DNA of 64,000 bases from WTKG01 sp963735005 (GTDB lineage: Bacteria > Actinomycetota > Actinomycetes > Actinomycetales > Demequinaceae): assembly GCA_963735005.1 (NCBI GenBank), contig CAVTJA010000005.1, positions 248,001-312,000 of the forward strand. The letters run 5' to 3'. Under the pieces are notes generated by a model, which was given only the letters and a program-made list of their open reading frames with translations, did not search any database and was not told where the DNA came from. Shown here piece by piece: positions 15,479-24,216 of this stretch. How positions within the stretch are numbered: position 1 is the first letter of the stretch; each line of letters opens with the position of its first letter. Both the position numbers and the translations under genes were made by a program.

Positions 15479-17530
15479 TTGAGCGAGGACACAACCACTT
15501 CAGAACCAAACGCCAGCGCCATTTTCAAGGCGCCGGAACCCGCTACCCCCGCGCCCACGAGGTCGCGCAGGGCATCGGCTCCCGCAGGCGAGCCCAAACC
15601 CGCCGAGGAGGCCGCCAAGACGGCCACGAAGTCGGCCGCGAAGACGGCCACCAAGGCGAAGGCAAAGCCTGCCAACGACGACTCGGACGGCAGCGACGAC
15701 TCCGACGGCGGCGGCCCCAAGCGGCGCAGGCGCGGCGGCCGCGGCCGCGGCGGAGCCAAGAAGAGCGACGACGGCAACGAGTCTGGCGCCCAGGACGCTT
15801 CGGGCTCCGGCGACTCCGACAACGACCGAGGCGACAACAACGACGGCTCCGACGACTCCGACGGCGACGGCACGCGCAGGCGCAGGCGCCGCCGGGGCGG
15901 CCGGGGCCGCGGCGCATCGTCTTCTTCCTCTTCTGGATCGGGCAGCGACGACCTCGCCGGCTCCACCCGCCTTCAGGCCAAGCGCCAGCGCCGCCGCGAG
16001 GGCCGCGAGACGCGCCGTCCCATTGTTTCCGAGGCCGAGTTCCTCGCCCGCCGTGAGTCCGTCAAACGCTCGATGATCGTTCGCGAAAAGGACAGCCGAG
16101 TGCAGATCGCGGTGCTCGAGGACGACATCCTCGTCGAGCACTACGTGTCGAACCAGGCGCAGCAGTCAATGGCGGGCAACGTCTACCTTGGCCGTATCCA
16201 GAACGTCCTGCCAGGCATGGAGGCGGCCTTTGTGGACGTCGGCCGTGGCCGCAACGCCGTGCTGTATGCGGGCGAGGTCAACTGGGATGCAGCAGGCCTC
16301 AAAGGCAAGCCGCGCCGCATTGAGCTCGCGCTCAAGCCCGGCGACACCGTGATGGTGCAGGTCACCAAGGACCCGATCGGCCACAAGGGCGCGCGCGTCA
16401 CCAGCCAGATCTCGCTCGCGGGGCGTTTCCTCGTGTTCGTGCCCGGCGGCGGCGTGACCGGCATCAGCCGCAAACTGCCCGACACCGAGCGCAATCGTCT
16501 CAAGAAGCTACTCCGCGAGGTCATCCCCGAGGGTGCGGGCGTCATCGTCCGTACTGCCGCCGAGGGCGCGGCAGAAGACGAGCTCCGCGCCGACGTCGAG
16601 CGCCTCAAGCGCCAGTGGGAGGGCATCGAGAAGGAGGCCGCCAAGGGAAAGGCGCCGCAGTTGTTGCGCGGCGAACCCGACATGGCCATCCGCGTCGTCC
16701 GCGACATCTTCAACGAGGATTTCGACTCGCTCACCATCCAGGGCGAAGACACCTGGAACTCGCTCAGCGCGTACGTGGGCCAGGTCGCCCCCGACCTCGC
16801 TGGCCGCCTGCACCAGTTCACTGGTGACAAGGACGTGTTCACCGAGTCCCGCGTGGACGAGCAACTCCAGAAGGGCATGGCCCGCAAGGTGTGGCTGCCT
16901 TCCGGCGGCTCGCTCGTCATTGACCGCACCGAGGCCATGACGGTCGTAGACGTCAACACCGGCAAGTTCGTCGGCAAGGGCGGCACGCTCGAGGAAACGA
17001 TGACGCTCAACAACCTTGAGGCGGCCGAGGAGATCGTGCGGCAGCTCAGGCTGCGCGACATCGGCGGCATCATCGTCATCGACTTCGTGGACATGCTTCT
17101 CGAGGCGAACCGCGACCGCGTGCTACGCCGCCTGATCGAGTGTCTTGGCCGCGACCGGACCAAGCACCAGGTGGCCGAGGTCACCTCGCTTGGGCTCGTG
17201 CAGATGACGCGCAAGCGCGTCGGCCAGGGCCTTGTCGAGGCGTTCTCCGAGACGTGCGAGCACTGCAAGGGTCGCGGCTTCCTCGTCCACGGCGAGCCCG
17301 TGATCGAAACTGCCGACAAGGAGCCCGCCCAGCGTGGCCGCGGCAAGCGCGCGCCGGCGGGCAAGGGCTCAGACAAGCCCGCAATCGAGGAGACCGACGA
17401 GAGCAGGGCTGCCGTCAAGCAGACCCTCGCGAGCATCGCGGCCGCTGCCGAAAAGGCGCACCACGACCACGATCACGACGCGGCACCACCGGCCGACGAA
17501 TCCGACGCCGACGCCGGCGCCGAGGCCTGA
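15479..17530 (+). CDS. rne: Ribonuclease E/G family endoribonuclease
   Basis: A 683-aa single-strand endoribonuclease for rRNA maturation and mRNA decay. The first 190 residues alternate acidic/Ser (DDSDGSDD) and Arg/Gly-rich (RRRRGGRGRGG) blocks, a disordered RNA- or partner-binding arm. The S1 domain (about 215-300) begins at NVYLGRIQNVLPGMEAAFVD. The DNase I-like catalytic region has VDVNTGKFVGK and IIVIDFVDM with the two metal-binding aspartates. The zinc-link CEHC follows. The preferred start is TTG 15479 behind an AGAGG site; GTG 15449 is possible. The C-terminus is short and His/Asp-rich. Confidence 0.92.
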   Translation: MSEDTTTSEPNASAIFKAPEPATPAPTRSRRASAPAGEPKPAEEAAKTATKSAAKTATKAKAKPANDDSDGSDDSDGGGPKRRRRGGRGRGGAKKSDDGNESGAQDASGSGDSDNDRGDNNDGSDDSDGDGTRRRRRRRGGRGRGASSSSSSGSGSDDLAGSTRLQAKRQRRREGRETRRPIVSEAEFLARRESVKRSMIVREKDSRVQIAVLEDDILVEHYVSNQAQQSMAGNVYLGRIQNVLPGMEAAFVDVGRGRNAVLYAGEVNWDAAGLKGKPRRIELALKPGDTVMVQVTKDPIGHKGARVTSQISLAGRFLVFVPGGGVTGISRKLPDTERNRLKKLLREVIPEGAGVIVRTAAEGAAEDELRADVERLKRQWEGIEKEAAKGKAPQLLRGEPDMAIRVVRDIFNEDFDSLTIQGEDTWNSLSAYVGQVAPDLAGRLHQFTGDKDVFTESRVDEQLQKGMARKVWLPSGGSLVIDRTEAMTVVDVNTGKFVGKGGTLEETMTLNNLEAAEEIVRQLRLRDIGGIIVIDFVDMLLEANRDRVLRRLIECLGRDRTKHQVAEVTSLGLVQMTRKRVGQGLVEAFSETCEHCKGRGFLVHGEPVIETADKEPAQRGRGKRAPAGKGSDKPAIEETDESRAAVKQTLASIAAAAEKAHHDHDHDAAPPADESDADAGAEA

Positions 17531-17601
17531 CAGCAGCGATCGCTCGCGACCTGTCCCCGTCTGCCGCCGCACCCGACGCCCACTGAAAGGACCGCCCGCA
17601 C

Positions 17602-18798
17602 GTGTTGGATGTCTATCGGGGCCTGTTTTCGGCTCTGGCTGACGCGCCCGTCCCATATGCGGTCTTCAAGGGCTTCGCTCACCTCGCGGAGGACCTTCGT
17701 GGCGAGCGCGGCGACGTTGACGTGTGGGTCGAGCCTGCGCAGATCGACCGCATGGTGGCGATTGCGCGGGAGCACGGATTCTTCGAGGTGCGGTGGGAGT
17801 CTCGGCGCCGGGCCGCATTCTCCATGGTCGGGTGGGATCTCGCGACCGGTCGTCGTGCGTCGCTTCACGTGCACCGCGTTCCGTACGCGCGCAGGCGACG
17901 CACGCTCGTACCACTGATGTTTCTCTACGAGCGCGAGGTGGAACTTGGCGGCGTCGATAAGTCGACGGGTGCAAGGTTCAGCACGCGAGAGTGGACCGAC
18001 CGTTTCGTCGCGCAGAAGGAGGCCTTGCTGGCCGGACCCGAGTGGCGCCTTTTCGCGAGGACGGTGTTTCGACCTCGCACGATTCGCCGACTCGGGTTTC
18101 GGTTTTCCGCGATCGAGACGGCTCGAACTTACCGCGCGCTATTGTCCAGCCTCGTGAGGTTCCGGGGCCGGTCGCCAGTCTCGCGACGCGGCCTGCTGGT
18201 CGCAATCTCAGGGGTCGACGGTTCGGGCAAATCGACACTCATCGACACGCTTCACGCCTCGCGCTTCCTCGCGTCGACCCAGGGCGTGGTGAGGCGCTAC
18301 TTCGGGAACCGAGACTTCTGGATTCCCGGCCTAGCGCGCGCGGTCAAGCGTCGGCCGCGCTCCCGGCTCGTCAAACTCGTCGTGCTCACGCTGTCCATCG
18401 TGGACCGCAAAATGCGCATCTTGTCTGCGCTCGCCGCGCGCCGCCGCGGACGCATCGTCGTGTGCGATAGGTACTACTTCGACCACCGGGTGGGCGACCC
18501 GACCGCGAAGTACCTCCCGGAGGGGCGCTTGAAGAGGGTTGTGGACCGCATCGTTCGTTGGGTGCCCGCTCGCCCCGATCTGGCACTGTACCTGCGGGTG
18601 TCGGCGCAGACCGCTCGGGCACGCAAACCAGAGAAGAGCCTGGACGAGTTTGACAAAGCGATTGCGGGCTACGACGGGGTGTTCGCCGAGTGGGAGGGGA
18701 CAGTTGTCGTGGATGCGGAACAAGAAGCGGCTGCGGTAGCCGAGTTCGTTCGAGCGGCGATCGCCGCACAGTTGCGTGCCGAAGGGGGAACCCCATGA
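17602..18798 (+). CDS. Nucleotidyltransferase-like / thymidylate-kinase-like fusion protein
   Basis: A 398-aa two-domain protein starting with GTG after GAAAGGA. Residues about 1-150 resemble the uncharacterised nucleotidyltransferase family seen in polysaccharide loci (KGFAHLAEDLRG, then the metal-binding-type GDVDVWV with D38 and D40). Residues about 195-390 are a P-loop kinase: Walker A GVDGSGKST (204-212), a DRYYFDH motif, and an Arg-rich lid SAQTARARKPEKS. The substrate is unknown. A sugar, lipid head group or nucleoside phosphate is possible, and housekeeping dTMP kinase is unlikely. It is coupled by ATGA to a glycosyltransferase. Confidence 0.7.
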   Translation: MLDVYRGLFSALADAPVPYAVFKGFAHLAEDLRGERGDVDVWVEPAQIDRMVAIAREHGFFEVRWESRRRAAFSMVGWDLATGRRASLHVHRVPYARRRRTLVPLMFLYEREVELGGVDKSTGARFSTREWTDRFVAQKEALLAGPEWRLFARTVFRPRTIRRLGFRFSAIETARTYRALLSSLVRFRGRSPVSRRGLLVAISGVDGSGKSTLIDTLHASRFLASTQGVVRRYFGNRDFWIPGLARAVKRRPRSRLVKLVVLTLSIVDRKMRILSALAARRRGRIVVCDRYYFDHRVGDPTAKYLPEGRLKRVVDRIVRWVPARPDLALYLRVSAQTARARKPEKSLDEFDKAIAGYDGVFAEWEGTVVVDAEQEAAAVAEFVRAAIAAQLRAEGGTP

Positions 18799-19925
18799 CC
18801 CGTGTCCTGTTAGTTTCCAGGCCGGTAGTGCCGCCGTGGGACGAAGCCTCGAAGAACTTCACGCGCAACCTTGCGCTTCATCCCTCGAGCGTTGAACTGG
18901 CTGTGCTGACGGACGGGTCCAACGTTGACCTTCCCGCGAGTGTGCAGCGCATTCCGATCTACACGAAGCCTTTTCTCACGCGAGGACAGCGGTTGCGACT
19001 GCTCGGCTTGTGGCTACGTGGCCGCCACTTCGACGTGCACCACTACCTGTTTACGCCGACTCGCCTCAACACCCTCCTGTTCGGGTTGACGCTTGGCAAG
19101 CTGGGCGCGAAATCGGTGCAGACTATCGCGAGCCTCAACGGGCGTGACTATACGCCGAGGCAGATGCGGCGCCTGATGTTCGCCGACGTTGTGGTCACTT
19201 ACTCGGAGTTCTCGCGCCAGCGACTTGAGCAAGCGGGCATCCGACGTTCCGAGCGCATCTACCCGGGAATCGACCTTGATCACTTCGCGCCGCGTGCGCG
19301 AAACGTCGAGTTGGCGCGCCGGTGGGGAATCGAGGACGGGGACTTCGTGGTGCTGTATCCGGGCGAGTATTTCCGACTGGGCGCGACCGACATGCTCGTC
19401 GACAGCCTGGCCGAAGCGGTGCGTCGCATACCGAACCTGAAGTTCGTCTTTGGGTGCCGGGTGAAACATAAGGAGGATCCGCGCAAGAAGCGTGAGGTCG
19501 TCGACGCCATCGAGCGCATGGGCCTGTCGGATCACGTGGTCTACACCGACACGGTCCCTGACATGCCATCGCTGTACAACCTCGCGGATGTCGTGGTGTT
19601 CCCTATCCTGACCATGGGCCTCAAGTTTGACGTTCCGCTCGCGGTCGTCGAGGCCATGGCGTGCGCGAAGCCAGTCGTGATTTCCGACCTCCCGTTGCTC
19701 GCGGAGTTCTCGTCCGCGGAGAACGCCGTCGTGGTTCGGGCGGGGCACGTCGACGACTACCTGGACGCGGTGGAGTCGCTGGCGCGCGACGAAAGCGGGC
19801 GTGCCGACATCGGCAGCCGTGCGCGCGCGTTTGCAGAGCGGGAGTTCGATATCCGCGATATCTCGTCGCGATACGAGGCCATCTATCGCTCCCTCGACGC
19901 TGTCCACGAGGGAGCGTCCGAGTGA
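18795..19925 (+). CDS. GT4-family glycosyltransferase
   Basis: A 376-aa retaining glycosyltransferase of the GT-B fold. The N-terminal domain begins MTRVLLVSRPVVPPWDEASK. The C-terminal domain has VLYPGEYFRLGATDML, then DVVVFPILTMGLKFDVPLAVVEAMACAKPVV, containing the donor-binding acidic motif region of family 4. The start overlaps the upstream stop (ATGA at 18795), and the stop overlaps the following GTG. The acceptor and sugar are unknown. The two flanking kinase-like genes suggest that all three act on one glycan or phosphorylated intermediate. Confidence 0.8.
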   Translation: MTRVLLVSRPVVPPWDEASKNFTRNLALHPSSVELAVLTDGSNVDLPASVQRIPIYTKPFLTRGQRLRLLGLWLRGRHFDVHHYLFTPTRLNTLLFGLTLGKLGAKSVQTIASLNGRDYTPRQMRRLMFADVVVTYSEFSRQRLEQAGIRRSERIYPGIDLDHFAPRARNVELARRWGIEDGDFVVLYPGEYFRLGATDMLVDSLAEAVRRIPNLKFVFGCRVKHKEDPRKKREVVDAIERMGLSDHVVYTDTVPDMPSLYNLADVVVFPILTMGLKFDVPLAVVEAMACAKPVVISDLPLLAEFSSAENAVVVRAGHVDDYLDAVESLARDESGRADIGSRARAFAEREFDIRDISSRYEAIYRSLDAVHEGASE

Positions 19926-20524
19926 GGGTGGTGACGATTTCTGGCCTTGATGGCTCTGGCAAGTCAACCCAGATTGAGCTCCTGCGCGCCAGGCTGACGG
20001 CCCAGGGCGAGAACGTGTATGCGTTTCACGCCGTCCAGTTTTCCGTCGCGCAGCGCGCCAGGAATCTCGCTCGACGCCTGCGCGGGCGCAGTCCGCAGAA
20101 TGGTGAGGACGAAGGTCAAGCCGTGACCGCCGCAAGTGGATTCGCGATCGCGTTGCGCCGCGTTGCCATGCGGATCGACATCCTGCGCTACCGGCGGTTG
20201 CTGAGGTCCCTGCGGCGCGCCAGCGTCACGGTTGTCTTGTCCGACCGATTCTTCTACGACGGGTTGGTGAACATCGCGTACCTTGCCGGGACCGCTCGTG
20301 TTGGGTCGCTTGCGATTCCGCGCCCCGACGCCGCCTTCTACCTGCGAGTCGATCCAGGGGTCATCGTGAGTCGATAGCGAGTTCCCGAGCAGGGCCGCGC
20401 GTACTTGGAGACCAAATACGCGCTCTACGAATCGCTTGCCGAGCAGCGCGATCTGACGATCATTGACGGCACACCGGGATCCGGAGACGTGCTGGATGCG
20501 ATCGTCGAGGCTTTCGCCAAGTAA
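19922..20524 (+). pseudogene. Thymidylate-kinase-like P-loop kinase interrupted by an amber codon
   Basis: The reading frame starts with GTG 19922 (GTGA overlap) and encodes a TMK-like kinase with Walker A GLDGSGKST (residues 8-16) and a SDRFFYDG motif. At 20375-20377 a TAG interrupts it after residue 151. The same frame then continues with RVPEQGRAYLETKYALYES and about 30 more residues to TAA 20522-20524, which is the expected lid and C-terminal helix of this family. A single substitution from CAG, AAG or GAG would restore a 200-aa protein. It is either a recent nonsense mutation or a base-call error. Confidence 0.75.
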
Positions 20525-20572
20525 ATCGCCGCTCGAGCCGCACCGGGCACCCGCGAGGCAGGCGTCTGGAGT

Positions 20573-20602
20573 TTGACCCGACGGCGCCCGGGCGGGTATC
20601 TT
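20573..20602 (+). promoter_or_regulatory. Predicted promoter of rplU-rpmA
   Basis: TTGACC (20573-20578) and TATCTT (20597-20602) are 18 bases apart and 90 bases upstream of rplU. This leaves a leader of about 80 bases. I see no clear L21-binding fold or riboswitch in it. Confidence 0.5.
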
Positions 20603-20691
20603 TGTCCGTCGGCGTGTTAAGCGCCGGAACCCCTCACGACGATGCGGCCTCCTGCCGCGCGCGACGAGGACTACAGACGTGAAGGAACATC

Positions 20692-21000
20692 ATGGTGTAC
20701 GCGATTGTGAAGGCCGGTGGCCGCCAGGAGAAGGTCGCCGTCGGCGATGTGGTGGTTGTCGACCGCCTGCAGGCCGACGCTGGCACGACCATCGAGCTTC
20801 CCGCTCTGCTTCTTGTGGACGGCGACAACGTCACGTCCAAGGCTGCCGACCTCGCGAAGATCAAGGTCACTGCCGAGGTCGTCCGCGACGAGCGCGGCCC
20901 CAAGATCACCATCCTCAAGTACAAGAACAAGACCGGCTACCGCAAGCGCATCGGCCACCGTCAGGACCTGACGCGGCTGAAGGTCACGGGAATCAAGTAG
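20692..21000 (+). CDS. rplU: 50S ribosomal protein L21
   Basis: A 102-aa L21 starting MVYAIVKAGGRQEKVAVGD and containing KYKNKTGYRKRIGHRQ, the conserved rRNA-binding C-terminal region. The ribosome site is GAAGGA. It is followed after 10 bases by rpmA, the standard pair. Confidence 0.97.
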   Translation: MVYAIVKAGGRQEKVAVGDVVVVDRLQADAGTTIELPALLLVDGDNVTSKAADLAKIKVTAEVVRDERGPKITILKYKNKTGYRKRIGHRQDLTRLKVTGIK

Positions 21001-21010
21001 GGATACCGAC

Positions 21011-21271
21011 ATGGCACACAAAAAGGGCGCAAGCTCCTCACGCAACGGTCGCGACTCGAATGCCCAGTACCTGGGCGTGAAGCGCTTCGGCGGACAGGTC
21101 GTCAAGGCCGGCGAGATCATCCTTCGCCAGCGCGGCACCAAGTTCCACCCGGGCCTCGGCGTTGGCCGCGGCAAGGACGACACCCTGTTCGCACTCGAGG
21201 CCGGCGCCGTGAAGTTCGGCCGCCGTCGCGGGCGTGACGTCGTCGAGATCGTCGAGCCTTCGAAGGCCTAG
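21011..21271 (+). CDS. rpmA: 50S ribosomal protein L27
   Basis: An 86-aa L27 with AHKKGASSSRNGRDSNAQYLGVKRFGG, shown here by its ASSSRNGRDSNAQ core. The N-terminus begins directly with MAHKKG, so there is no cleavable N-terminal extension of the Firmicutes type. A strong hairpin terminator follows within 20 bases. In many actinobacteria obgE comes next; here the vanBA/vanR block is inserted before it. Confidence 0.97.
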   Translation: MAHKKGASSSRNGRDSNAQYLGVKRFGGQVVKAGEIILRQRGTKFHPGLGVGRGKDDTLFALEAGAVKFGRRRGRDVVEIVEPSKA

Positions 21272-21287
21272 CCAGACCCAGATGTAG

Positions 21288-21323
21288 CGAAGGGGCGCCT
21301 CCCAAGCGGGAGGGGCCCCTTCG
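21288..21323 (+). terminator. Intrinsic terminator hairpin of rplU-rpmA
   Basis: CGAAGGGGCGCCTCCC and GGGAGGGGCCCCTTCG form a 16-bp stem with one mismatch around an AAGC loop. It begins 16 bases after the rpmA stop. It is symmetric enough to serve the converging vanB transcript as well. Confidence 0.85.
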
Positions 21324-21340
21324 TGCGTCTGGAGTCGTTG

Positions 21341-22343
21341 TTAGCTGACCTCGATCACCACGCGCGACACCTTTCGCGGGCGCGGCGGCGTCGCCTTCCT
21401 CGGCGACCACGCGTGACACGCAGCAGCACATCTTCGCGTTCGGCGCCTTCTGGCGCTCCGAGTAGAACACGTCGCGGTGGTCAACGCGCCCGTCGAGCTC
21501 GAGGATGTCCACCTCACACAACCCGCACTCGCCGCGGCGGCAGTCGTACATCATCTCGGCGCCGCCGCGTTCGAGGGCCTCGAGCATGGATTCGCCAGGC
21601 TGCACCTCGACGGTCACCCCGAGCCGGGGCACGCTGACCTCGAACGGTTCGGCGTCGAACCAGCCCGAGTTCCCGAACGTCTCGAACCGCAGTGCGGTGG
21701 GGTCGCGGTCGCCGCGCTCCCACGACCGCTTGATGGACTCCATGAGGCGGATGGGCCCGCACATGTAGAGCTCGGCGTCCGTTGGCACCGTCTTGAGTAG
21801 CGCGTCAACATCCATCCGGCCGTGCTCCGCGGTGACGTGTGCGACTAGGCGGTCGCCGTGGCGCTCCTCGAGCTCGCCAAGGTACGCCATCCGCTCGCGG
21901 GTGCTGCCGACGTAGTGCAGGGTGTAGTCCGCCCCAAGCCGCTTAAGCGTCGACGCCATGCCCCGGATGGCCGTGATGCCCACGCCGCCCGCGACGAGCA
22001 CGTAAGACGTCGCGCCGACCCGCAGCGGAAAGTCCTGGAGCGGCTGCGTGATGCGCACGGCGTCACCCACATCGAGCGCCCGCATGTATTCGGAGCCGCC
22101 CCGGGAGGTGGCCGCACGCGAGACGCTGATGGCGATGGTGCGACCGCCCGCGCCCGCGCCCGCGATCGAGTATGAGCGCTCGTCGTCCCGGCCGTCCGGC
22201 AACTGCACAAGGACGTCGATGTGTGCGCCCGGGCGCACGGCCACGGGCAGTTGGGGCTTGAGCACCAGGCGCACGATGCCCTCCGCGATCTCCACGCGCT
22301 CGACGACCGTGGCGTCCTGCCACTGAATGTGCTTGTTCGCCAC
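21341..22343 (-). CDS. vanB: Vanillate O-demethylase-type ferredoxin reductase (C-terminal frameshift)
   Basis: A reductase with a flavin/NAD domain (RSYSIAG; LVAGGVGITAIRGMAS; ELYMCGP) and a C-terminal plant-type 2Fe-2S domain (YDCRRGECGLCEVD, then C in MCCC). It passes electrons from NAD(P)H to the VanA oxygenase. The frame does not stop where the family ends but runs antisense through the terminator and 155 bases into rpmA to 21117. Moving by one base near 21365-21390 gives an ending in RVVIEVS and TAA at 21343-21341, as expected. One extra base is therefore likely. Only the last ten or so residues are affected. It starts 4 bases after vanA. Confidence 0.82.
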
Positions 22344-22347
22344 GCCG

Positions 22348-23463
22348 CTAGTCCTCGTCAGTGGCGCGCGCGGGGGACACCGTTCCGCGACCCTCGGCGG
22401 CGAGCGCCTTCTCGAGCAAGCGGCGCACCCACATGCCGCCGGCGTCGATATTGAGGCTGTAGAACTCGTAGTCAGGGTTGGCGTCGATCGCCTCCTGCTG
22501 CGCCTTAAGCATCGCCTCGTCCTCGCTGAACACGCCGTGCACGCCGTTGCGTAGCTGAGTGGTGATCGTCTGGCTCTCGAGGCGATAGTTGCGCATGAAC
22601 GCCCAGTAGTAGTGGCAAGAGCGGTCGCGCTCGGGACTGATGGTGTTCATGACGTAGCCGTTCACGCCCTGGGAGCGGTCGCCCTCCGGGGCCCCGGTGC
22701 CCGCCTTGGCGACGCCCACGTCGATGCAGATGGTGGACGGGAACTCGTAGCGGATGATCTGCCAGCGGTCCACCTTGCCCGTGTAGCCCGGGAACTTGTC
22801 GTTCATGTTCTTCTGCCAGAACGGCGGGGGATCGATGTTGAGCATCCACCGCGCGACCGTCGCCGACGTGCCGTCGTGGCTGACCTTGAACTCTGACTCG
22901 CTCAACTCCTTCTGTCCGAGCGAGGAGCCGTGCACGAACTCCTCGTGCGTGAGGTCCATCAGGTTGTCCAGCACCAACTGGTAGTTGCACGGCGCGTAGA
23001 TGGTCTCGCCGTCGCCCGCCCACTCGTCCGAGCTCATCTGATGCATGTCGGGGATGTCATCGGGGTTCGCCAAAGTGGGCTCACCCAGCCACACCCACAC
23101 GAACCGGTAGCGCTCCACGATGGGGAACGACGGGACCACCGCGGACGGGTTGATCGTCTCCTGCGCGGGCATCCCCGTGCATCGTCCCGCGGAGTTGTAG
23201 CGGAGCCCGTGGTACGGGCACTGGACCTCGTCGTTGCCCACGAGCTTGCCCTGCGACAGGGGCGCCAGGCGGTGCCAGCACGCGTCGGCGAGCGCCACGG
23301 GGCGGCCGTCGGCGGTGCGATACATGGCGAGCGGCCGGCCGGCGACCGTTCGCGCGAGCAGCCCCTTGGCGGTGACCTCGTAGTCCCACGCCGCGACGTA
23401 CCAGGCGTTCAGGGGGTAGGTCATCAGTTTGGCGGCGTGAGTTTGAGTCGAGTCGGTGGTCAT
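22348..23463 (-). CDS. vanA: Vanillate O-demethylase-type Rieske oxygenase
   Basis: A 371-aa Rieske non-haem iron oxygenase. The Rieske centre is CWHRLAPLS and CPYHGLRYN. The mononuclear iron site region is LVLDNLMDLTHEEFVH. The start MTYPLNAWYVAAWDYEV resembles VanA and related O-demethylases; the exact aromatic substrate is not proven. I chose ATG 23463, which has GGGAG seven bases before it; an in-frame upstream extension to 23547 would run through the palindrome and is rejected. It is co-transcribed with vanB and divergent from a PadR regulator. Confidence 0.88.
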   Translation of the reverse strand: MTTDSTQTHAAKLMTYPLNAWYVAAWDYEVTAKGLLARTVAGRPLAMYRTADGRPVALADACWHRLAPLSQGKLVGNDEVQCPYHGLRYNSAGRCTGMPAQETINPSAVVPSFPIVERYRFVWVWLGEPTLANPDDIPDMHQMSSDEWAGDGETIYAPCNYQLVLDNLMDLTHEEFVHGSSLGQKELSESEFKVSHDGTSATVARWMLNIDPPPFWQKNMNDKFPGYTGKVDRWQIIRYEFPSTICIDVGVAKAGTGAPEGDRSQGVNGYVMNTISPERDRSCHYYWAFMRNYRLESQTITTQLRNGVHGVFSEDEAMLKAQQEAIDANPDYEFYSLNIDAGGMWVRRLLEKALAAEGRGTVSPARATDED

Positions 23464-23509
23464 GGTGCACTCCCTTGTGCCGGTGTCACGGATCGGTGTC
23501 CACTCGCGT

Positions 23510-23529
23510 ATAACTATGACCATAGTTAT
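23510..23529. promoter_or_regulatory. Perfect palindromic operator between vanA and vanR
   Basis: ATAACTATG and CATAGTTAT are a perfect 9-bp inverted repeat around AC. It lies in the 147-base divergent gap and is AT-rich in a GC-rich genome. The VanR regulator of Corynebacterium glutamicum, a PadR-type repressor, binds an AT-rich inverted repeat at the equivalent place. The minus-strand hexamers TAGTTA and TATACG overlap it, so it probably covers the vanA promoter. Confidence 0.72.
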
Positions 23530-23610
23530 TGCGCTCACCGACGACACTACCCCCGGGCGTTATCGTTGCCAAGACAGTCACGCGCGACCGCCAGACGATG
23601 AGGAGCCACA

Positions 23611-24216
23611 GTGAGCCTGCGCTCGGCCCTGCTCGCCCTGATCTCCGGCGGCCCGCTCACCGGCTACGACGCGGTGAAACACTTCCGCAGCTCCGTGGGG
23701 CACCTGTGGCACGCGCCGGACTCGCAGATCTACCCCGAGCTACGGAAGATGCAGGCAGACGGCCTCCTTGACGCCACGGAGGTCCCATGGGGGAGCAAGG
23801 ACGCGAAAAAGACGCAGTACTCGCTGACCCCCGCGGGAAGGGAGGCGCTGGCGCATTGGCAGGCGACCCCGCTTACGTATTCGCCCGAGCGCGACCAGCC
23901 ACACCTGATCGCCGCGTACTTCGAGTGGGGAACACCGGACACCGCGCGGGCGCGGCTCCACGAGCACATCGAGTTCTTCACCGCGGCCAAGGTCAGCGCG
24001 GAAAGCCAGGCGAAGGAGATCCGCGAGCGCACCAGCCCCACGCTGCAGCGACGGTTGGACGTCACCGACCCGGCCGACTGGGACCGCATCGCCGCGTTCA
24101 AGCTGTTCGCGTACAAGGGAAAGATTGGGCGCGCGGAGGCGGAGATCGCGTGGGCTCAGGACGGGCTTGAGTTGCTCGACGGACTCGAGAGCGGCGGCTC
24201 GACGTCGCGCAATTAG
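23611..24216 (+). CDS. vanR: PadR-family transcriptional regulator, probable VanR
   Basis: A 201-aa regulator with an N-terminal winged helix (LLALISGGPLTGYDAVKHF; HAPDSQIYPELRKMQADGLL; the YSLTPAGREAL wing) and a C-terminal Vir_act_alpha_C helical dimer domain (about 95-190). It starts with GTG behind GAGGAG. It is divergent from vanAB across the palindrome and is most likely a repressor relieved by an aromatic acid. Its stop shares bases with the stop of the opposite-strand neighbour (24213-24216). Confidence 0.85.
   Translation: MSLRSALLALISGGPLTGYDAVKHFRSSVGHLWHAPDSQIYPELRKMQADGLLDATEVPWGSKDAKKTQYSLTPAGREALAHWQATPLTYSPERDQPHLIAAYFEWGTPDTARARLHEHIEFFTAAKVSAESQAKEIRERTSPTLQRRLDVTDPADWDRIAAFKLFAYKGKIGRAEAEIAWAQDGLELLDGLESGGSTSRN

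Noticed and set aside
20603..20691. Possible L21 autoregulatory leader or riboswitch before rplU
   Set aside because: The leader is about 90 bases and I could not draw a convincing conserved fold, so only the promoter is reported.
21117..21340. C-terminal extension of the vanB frame as a genuine extra domain
   Set aside because: The residues are Arg/Gly/Pro-rich, mirror rpmA antisense and cross a terminator; a one-base shift gives a normal ending.
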